From Ruminococcaceae bacterium UBA6392 (GTDB lineage Bacteria > Bacillota > Clostridia > Oscillospirales > Acutalibacteraceae): a stretch of 9,578 nt of DNA. Of the stretch, positions 6,014-9,578 are shown in pieces. The position numbers were made by a program, and so were the translations under genes. The notes under the pieces are model-generated. The model did not search any database. It was not told the origin of the DNA and saw only the letters and a program-made list of their open reading frames with translations. The DNA is taken from assembly GCA_002438685.1 (NCBI GenBank), contig DJQG01000129.1:1632-11209 (forward strand), given 5' to 3'. Every line of letters begins with the position of its first letter. Within the stretch, counting starts at the first letter, position 1.

Positions 6014-7244
6014 CTTTAAGATCCTTTCCTTCCAATATTACCGCATCGTAAATTTTCAGATACGGCACTTTATTTTCGTCGTATGTATCCTCTTTTATCA
6101 TCTTTGAGACTACATAATCATCGCCTGTATATATTATGTCAAGCTTCTTGAAGCGGACGATATTGCCGGTAAGCACATATACGCCCTGAACTCCTTTGAC
6201 AACTCTGACTGCGGACTTGTTTATTCTTATTCCGTCGGTCTCGTTTATCACTATCTCGACATCTTCCGTTCTCAGACGTGCTATGTCCGAATCCATTATC
6301 TTTGATGAAAGAATCAGAACGGTCTCATCGGTGTTTATCGAGCCTCTGTAATAAACTGTGGCGTTTATGCCGTCACGCGACATATTGTCGCATCTTAATG
6401 TTACGCTGTCTCCATCGTTGAGCTTCGTAGCGTCGGACTTGTTGACTATGCCGACAAAGTACCATGTATATCCGCGGATAAGCTTGCCCTTTGTATTAGC
6501 GGACACGGCGGAGGGAGAAGCGGACAGCGCTGCCTTTATCTTATCGCTGCTGAGATTTTTGATATCCGAAAAGCTCATCGTATTCTCATATCCGTCTGCA
6601 GACGAGACATAATAGCCGGTATCGTCAGCCTTGAGGTAATCGACAGTTCCGACTTTTGCCGAGAGAGAAGCTATTTCAGATTTGAGCGAGGCTATCTTCT
6701 CTGAAAAATCTATATTGCCGTTTATCAGTATCTGCTTTGCGGTCATCTTGTCGCTGAAGTTTTCCGCACTGCCCTCGAGCGCCGAGATTTTATCCGACCG
6801 CACATCATCGAGCATTTCGTAAAAATATGAATCCGCCTGAAGATTTATCTTTGAGATATCAAGCTCTGTAAGATTCTGTTGATTGTTTAAGTTTTCGTAC
6901 CGCTCAAGCTCGTTTTTGAGATTTTCGAGGTCGACATATGCGGAAGCCGAATCGGCTTTGCCGAACTGCGCCGCAATAGCCTGTCCGCCTGCAACGCGTT
7001 CGCCGTCCTGCAAGAGAGGAACATAGGTCAACGAAGAGGAGCCGTTTATAAGCGATTCATCGCGCACGGCAAACATCTTTACCGTTATGCTGTTGCGATA
7101 TGTTGTAGCGGCAGCAGGTTGGGTTTTCACATTTGAAGAGTTGAAGTTGCCTATCTCGTAGCATAACACTACCACGGCCAGAAGCGCAGCAACGGCAGCG
7201 ACTATTTTTCTTACGCCTTTTTTGCTCACTTTAACTTTCTTCAT
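5991..7244 (-). CDS. Membrane-anchored HlyD-like adaptor protein, role unknown
   Basis: This 417-residue protein resembles HlyD/RND-type adaptor subunits only in layout. A basic N-terminus (MKKVKVSKKGVRK) precedes a single membrane segment at about 13-31 (IVAAVAALLAVVVLCYEIG). Then comes a half-lipoyl (barrel-sandwich) block at about 75-93 (VPLLQDGERVAGGQAIAAQF), a mostly helical stretch at about 101-200, and a second half-lipoyl block near 207-220 (DDTGYYVSSADGYE). Beta-rich domains follow, at about 260-335 and 340-410. Most of it should lie outside the membrane. No transporter ATPase or permease gene is nearby, so a transport role is unsupported. Its place before yggS and sepF suggests an envelope or division role; I recall similar proteins at this spot in other Clostridia. 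The ATG overlaps the miaA stop as ATGA, with GAGGGGG 8 nt upstream, and the end overlaps yggS by 23 nt. The family assignment is moderate and the function is unknown. Confidence 0.8.
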   Translation of the reverse strand: MKKVKVSKKGVRKIVAAVAALLAVVVLCYEIGNFNSSNVKTQPAAATTYRNSITVKMFAVRDESLINGSSSLTYVPLLQDGERVAGGQAIAAQFGKADSASAYVDLENLKNELERYENLNNQQNLTELDISKINLQADSYFYEMLDDVRSDKISALEGSAENFSDKMTAKQILINGNIDFSEKIASLKSEIASLSAKVGTVDYLKADDTGYYVSSADGYENTMSFSDIKNLSSDKIKAALSASPSAVSANTKGKLIRGYTWYFVGIVNKSDATKLNDGDSVTLRCDNMSRDGINATVYYRGSINTDETVLILSSKIMDSDIARLRTEDVEIVINETDGIRINKSAVRVVKGVQGVYVLTGNIVRFKKLDIIYTGDDYVVSKMIKEDTYDENKVPYLKIYDAVILEGKDLKDGKLISY

Positions 7245-8188
7245 TCTGCGATCCCCCTCTCTATTATTTCAACCGCCGTCTTGAGCAGTTCTTCATACGA
7301 CATCTCGTCTATATACAGATGAGTTATTCTCTCGTCGCGCCTGAACCATGTCAGCTGGCGTTTGGCGTAACGGCGCGTGGAGCGTTTGAGATTGTCTATT
7401 GAATCATCGAGTGATATTTCTCCGCTGAAATAGGACTGCAGCTCTTTATAGCCGATAGCCTGTCCTGATGTTTTGCCGAGTTCGCCTGAGAGAAAGCGTC
7501 TCGCCTCTTCGATAAGACCGTTTTCGATCATTATATCAACTCGGCGGTCGATTCTGTCATATAAAAACTGTCTGTCGCGCACATCGAGACATATCGCCGT
7601 GCAGTCATATTTAGACTCAACAAGCCTTGACCTGCGCTGCTGTTCGCTCATTGTAACTCCGGTCTTATAATAGACCTCGAGCGCTCTTATAATCCGTCCG
7701 CGATTGTTGAGATGAAGCTGCGCGGCGGTTTCAGGGTCAATAGCCGCGAGTTCCTCGTGAAGTTTTTCAATGCCTTCGCTCTCCGCGCGGCACTCAAGCT
7801 CACTGCGTATTGAAGCATCATCGTCCTCGTCAGCAAATGAAATATTGTCTACGAGTGAAGAATAGTAGAGTCCGGTTCCGCCGACGAGCACGGGCAGCTT
7901 TCCCCTGCCTGATATATCGTCTATACACTTTCCCGCTTCTGCGCAGTATGCAGCGACGCTGTACTTTTCGCCGGGCTCAAGAAAATCGAGCATATGGTGC
8001 GGTATCCCGCACATCTCCTGAACCGTAGGTTTGGCTGTGGCGATATCCATATATTTATATATCTGCATCGAATCGCAGGAAACAGCCTCGCCGTTGAGCG
8101 CACGGCAGATATCTACCGCGAGCTTTGTCTTGCCCGACGCTGTTGGACCGACGACAGCGGCTATTTTTATTTTCTTACGCTCGTCCAA
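7241..8188 (-). CDS. miaA: tRNA dimethylallyltransferase MiaA
   Basis: MiaA transfers a dimethylallyl group from DMAPP to N6 of A37 in tRNAs that read codons starting with U, which steadies codon pairing. With a TTG start at 8186-8188 it has 315 residues, as usual. The P-loop GPTASGKT is at 14-21. SCDSMQIYKYMDIATAKP (37-54) holds the probable catalytic Asp39. GIPHHMLDF, LVGGTGLYYSSL, LDVRDRQFLYDRIDRRVD, GQAIGYKE and the tRNA-contacting RRYAKRQLTWFRR follow in the family order. The TTG is preferred because GGAG lies 7 nt upstream. The alternative GTG at 8204-8206 adds six residues but has only a close-set AGG. The start overlaps mutL by 14 nt and the stop overlaps the adaptor gene as ATGA. mutL-miaA is a conserved pair in bacteria; hfq, which often follows miaA, is not present here. 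Confidence 0.97.
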   Translation of the reverse strand: MDERKKIKIAAVVGPTASGKTKLAVDICRALNGEAVSCDSMQIYKYMDIATAKPTVQEMCGIPHHMLDFLEPGEKYSVAAYCAEAGKCIDDISGRGKLPVLVGGTGLYYSSLVDNISFADEDDDASIRSELECRAESEGIEKLHEELAAIDPETAAQLHLNNRGRIIRALEVYYKTGVTMSEQQRRSRLVESKYDCTAICLDVRDRQFLYDRIDRRVDIMIENGLIEEARRFLSGELGKTSGQAIGYKELQSYFSGEISLDDSIDNLKRSTRRYAKRQLTWFRRDERITHLYIDEMSYEELLKTAVEIIERGIAE

Positions 8189-9578
8189 AGTTCTTCTCCA
8201 ATTCACGCCTGGTTATCTCAATCATGACGGGTCTGCCGTGCGGGCAATACCTTATCTCCGGACTCGCGAACAGGCGCTTTATAAACAGCTCCCGTTCGTA
8301 TTCGGTGGTGTACATTCCGCCTTTTATTGCCGCCTTGCACGCCATGAGGCTGAACAGCCACTCTTTCTTTTCGGATATAAGCTTCTGCCTGTTTTCGACA
8401 AGATATCCGGCGAGCTCTGCGACAATATCGGGGACTTCATCAGCGGATATCTCCATTGGGCATTCGCGGACTATAACAACGGAATATCCGAAATCTTCAA
8501 CCGCAAATCCCGCCTGCATGAGCATATCAAGATTATCGAGCACCGCAGAATATTCCTCTTTGCTGAGCGTTACGGTTATAGGAGTCAAAAGCATCTGAGT
8601 GGAACGTTTGGTGTCGTTTTTGACGAGCTCGTTGAACAGCATTCTCTCATGCGCCGCGTGCTTGTCAACAAGGAAGATGCTCTCCTCCTGCTGAACAATT
8701 ATATATGTTCTGAATGCCTCGCCGATAACAATTACGGGAGGTTCTTCGGGTTTATCTTCAATTTTATCTTCAGCCACTGTATCAACAGTCTGAATTTTCT
8801 CTTCTGCTTTTTCTTCCTGAGCCTCAGCAGGTTTAGCTATAGGTTTGGGTTCAATGCGCACTTCCGGCTCAATGACAGCCGTCTCCTCTTTCTTCGCCCT
8901 CTGCGCATCGAGAAAATGCTGAATGGTCGATGGTTCTGTATCCGCCGTTTCCGGCTTTTTATCGGGGCTTGCGACAGATACAATATCCTCGCGATCCTCG
9001 CGCGGCGCTGGTGCGTACTGCCGCGGATAGCTGTATTCCGGCGTTACCGACTGATGTGCCGAACGGTATTCGGAAGACGACATACGGTTCCAGAAATCGG
9101 GCTGCTTTTCCGGCAGTCTCATCTGCTCAGTCTTTGGACGAGCAGGCTCGAAGAGCTCCGCCTGCGGTGTCCTCGGAATAGCCACTTTCGGTGCTTCATC
9201 TCTGCGTTCAAGTGCATTTTTTGCGGCATAATATACCGCGCTGAAAACAGTGCGCTCGTTTGCAAAGCGGACTTCCGTCTTTGCGGGATGGACATTTACA
9301 TCCACAAGCCCGGGGGATGTTGTTATATTGAGCACGCAGTACGGAAACTTACCGACCATTATCGAATTCTTATATGCTTCGCTCAGCGCCGCAGAAGCCG
9401 TACCCGATTTCACAAGTCTGCCGTTGACGAAGAAGAACTGCATATTTCGGTTCGGGCGTGATTTTGTCGGCTTTGAGATGAGTCCGTTTATCTGCACGGA
9501 TTCAAAGCTGTAATCAGCTTCAATGAGTCCGTCGGCAAAATCCTTGCCGAATATCTCATATGCCGTGATTTTGAGATC
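8175..9578 (-). CDS. mutL: DNA mismatch repair protein MutL (partial, 5' end beyond right edge)
   Basis: MutL couples MutS mismatch recognition to strand nicking and removal. The visible 467 residues cover part of the transducer domain, the linker and the whole C-terminal domain; the GHKL ATPase motifs lie off the right edge. The transducer shows NRNMQFFFVNGRLVKS and GLVDVNVHPAKTEVRF. A linker of about 150 residues rich in Pro, Glu and Lys follows. The C-terminal domain has the nuclease motif VDKHAAHERMLF (Asp305, His307, Glu311 in partial numbering), a likely sliding-clamp motif QMLLTP (328-333), ACKAAIKGG, CPHGRP (445-450) and a final FGR. These are hallmarks of the nicking, metal-binding MutL type found in species without MutH. 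The second Glu of the DQHA(X)2E(X)4E motif is Asn316 here, with Glu next to it. The frame stays open to 9578; a GTG at 9495-9497 is internal, not the start. Confidence 0.97.
   Translation of the reverse strand, partial: DLKITAYEIFGKDFADGLIEADYSFESVQINGLISKPTKSRPNRNMQFFFVNGRLVKSGTASAALSEAYKNSIMVGKFPYCVLNITTSPGLVDVNVHPAKTEVRFANERTVFSAVYYAAKNALERRDEAPKVAIPRTPQAELFEPARPKTEQMRLPEKQPDFWNRMSSSEYRSAHQSVTPEYSYPRQYAPAPREDREDIVSVASPDKKPETADTEPSTIQHFLDAQRAKKEETAVIEPEVRIEPKPIAKPAEAQEEKAEEKIQTVDTVAEDKIEDKPEEPPVIVIGEAFRTYIIVQQEESIFLVDKHAAHERMLFNELVKNDTKRSTQMLLTPITVTLSKEEYSAVLDNLDMLMQAGFAVEDFGYSVVIVRECPMEISADEVPDIVAELAGYLVENRQKLISEKKEWLFSLMACKAAIKGGMYTTEYERELFIKRLFASPEIRYCPHGRPVMIEITRRELEKNFGRA
8193..8199 (-). 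promoter_or_regulatory. Ribosome binding site deciding the miaA start
   Basis: The minus strand reads GGAGAAG inside the 3' end of mutL. Its GGAG core is 7 nt before the TTG at 8186-8188, and it lies downstream of the alternative GTG at 8204-8206, so it can only serve the TTG. Confidence 0.7.

Larger units (their letters stand above)
1..9578 (-). other. Likely single co-directional gene cluster (operon-like)
   Basis: All ten genes are on the minus strand. Junctions in transcription order are: overlap 14 nt (mutL/miaA), overlap 4 (miaA/adaptor), overlap 23 (adaptor/yggS), gap 29 (yggS/sepF), gap 30 (sepF/divIVA), gap 14 (divIVA/lspA), overlap 8 (lspA/rluD), gap 5 or GTGA overlap (rluD/HAD), gap 26 (HAD/transketolase N), gap 17 (transketolase N/C). 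No hairpin followed by a T-run and no good -35/-10 pair was found between genes. Internal promoters inside coding regions cannot be excluded by eye. Confidence 0.6.

Noticed and set aside
8031..9461. 476-codon open frame on the plus strand
   Set aside because: It lies wholly opposite mutL and miaA, whose conserved motifs are unmistakable. Its translation is rich in Arg, Cys and Phe with no recognisable domain and no proper ribosome binding site was evident, so it is an antisense shadow.
9495..9497. GTG as a possible mutL start
   Set aside because: The same frame continues to the window edge with MutL-like sequence (DLKITAYEIFGKDFADGL), so the GTG is an internal Val codon.

Overview
The window looks like chromosomal DNA from a Gram-positive anaerobe of class Clostridia, probably near the Oscillospiraceae/Ruminococcaceae. 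This rests on the gene order (mutL-miaA, then yggS-sepF-divIVA-lspA-rluD), the split two-subunit transketolase, Gram-positive ribosome binding sites (GGAGG-like, about 8 nt from the start) and mid-range GC. No marker here fixes a genus. It is housekeeping DNA: I see no transposon, phage gene, CRISPR array, tRNA or rRNA.

All ten genes lie on the minus strand and read from high to low coordinates. In transcription order they are: mutL (5' part cut off by the right edge), miaA, a membrane-anchored HlyD-like adaptor of unknown role, yggS, sepF, divIVA, lspA, rluD/ylyB, a Cof-type HAD phosphatase, and the N-terminal and C-terminal transketolase subunits (the last cut off by the left edge). Every junction is an overlap of 4-23 nt or a gap of at most 30 nt. 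I found no terminator and no convincing promoter, so the genes may share one long transcript. No stretch of 300 bases lacks a gene.

The genes fall into four groups. mutL and miaA cover mismatch repair and tRNA A37 prenylation. The adaptor, yggS, sepF and divIVA form a division and wall-growth block: SepF ties FtsZ to the membrane and DivIVA marks poles and septa. lspA and rluD handle lipoprotein maturation and pseudouridylation, as next to divIVA in other Firmicutes. The HAD phosphatase and split transketolase are metabolic.

The most unusual features are these. DivIVA carries about nine back-to-back 11-residue (hendecad) repeats, then a long acidic tail ending in a seven-Asp run and a basic aromatic tip. 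Its usual membrane-inserting Phe appears to be missing. The ylmG/ylmH genes that often separate sepF from divIVA are absent. An HlyD-like adaptor with no visible transporter partner sits in the division block. Codon use shifts sharply to C/G-ending codons inside the transketolase N-subunit gene and stays that way to the left edge. Several gene starts are better placed at internal GTG, TTG or ATG codons chosen by their ribosome binding sites. No wholly new multi-gene system is evident.
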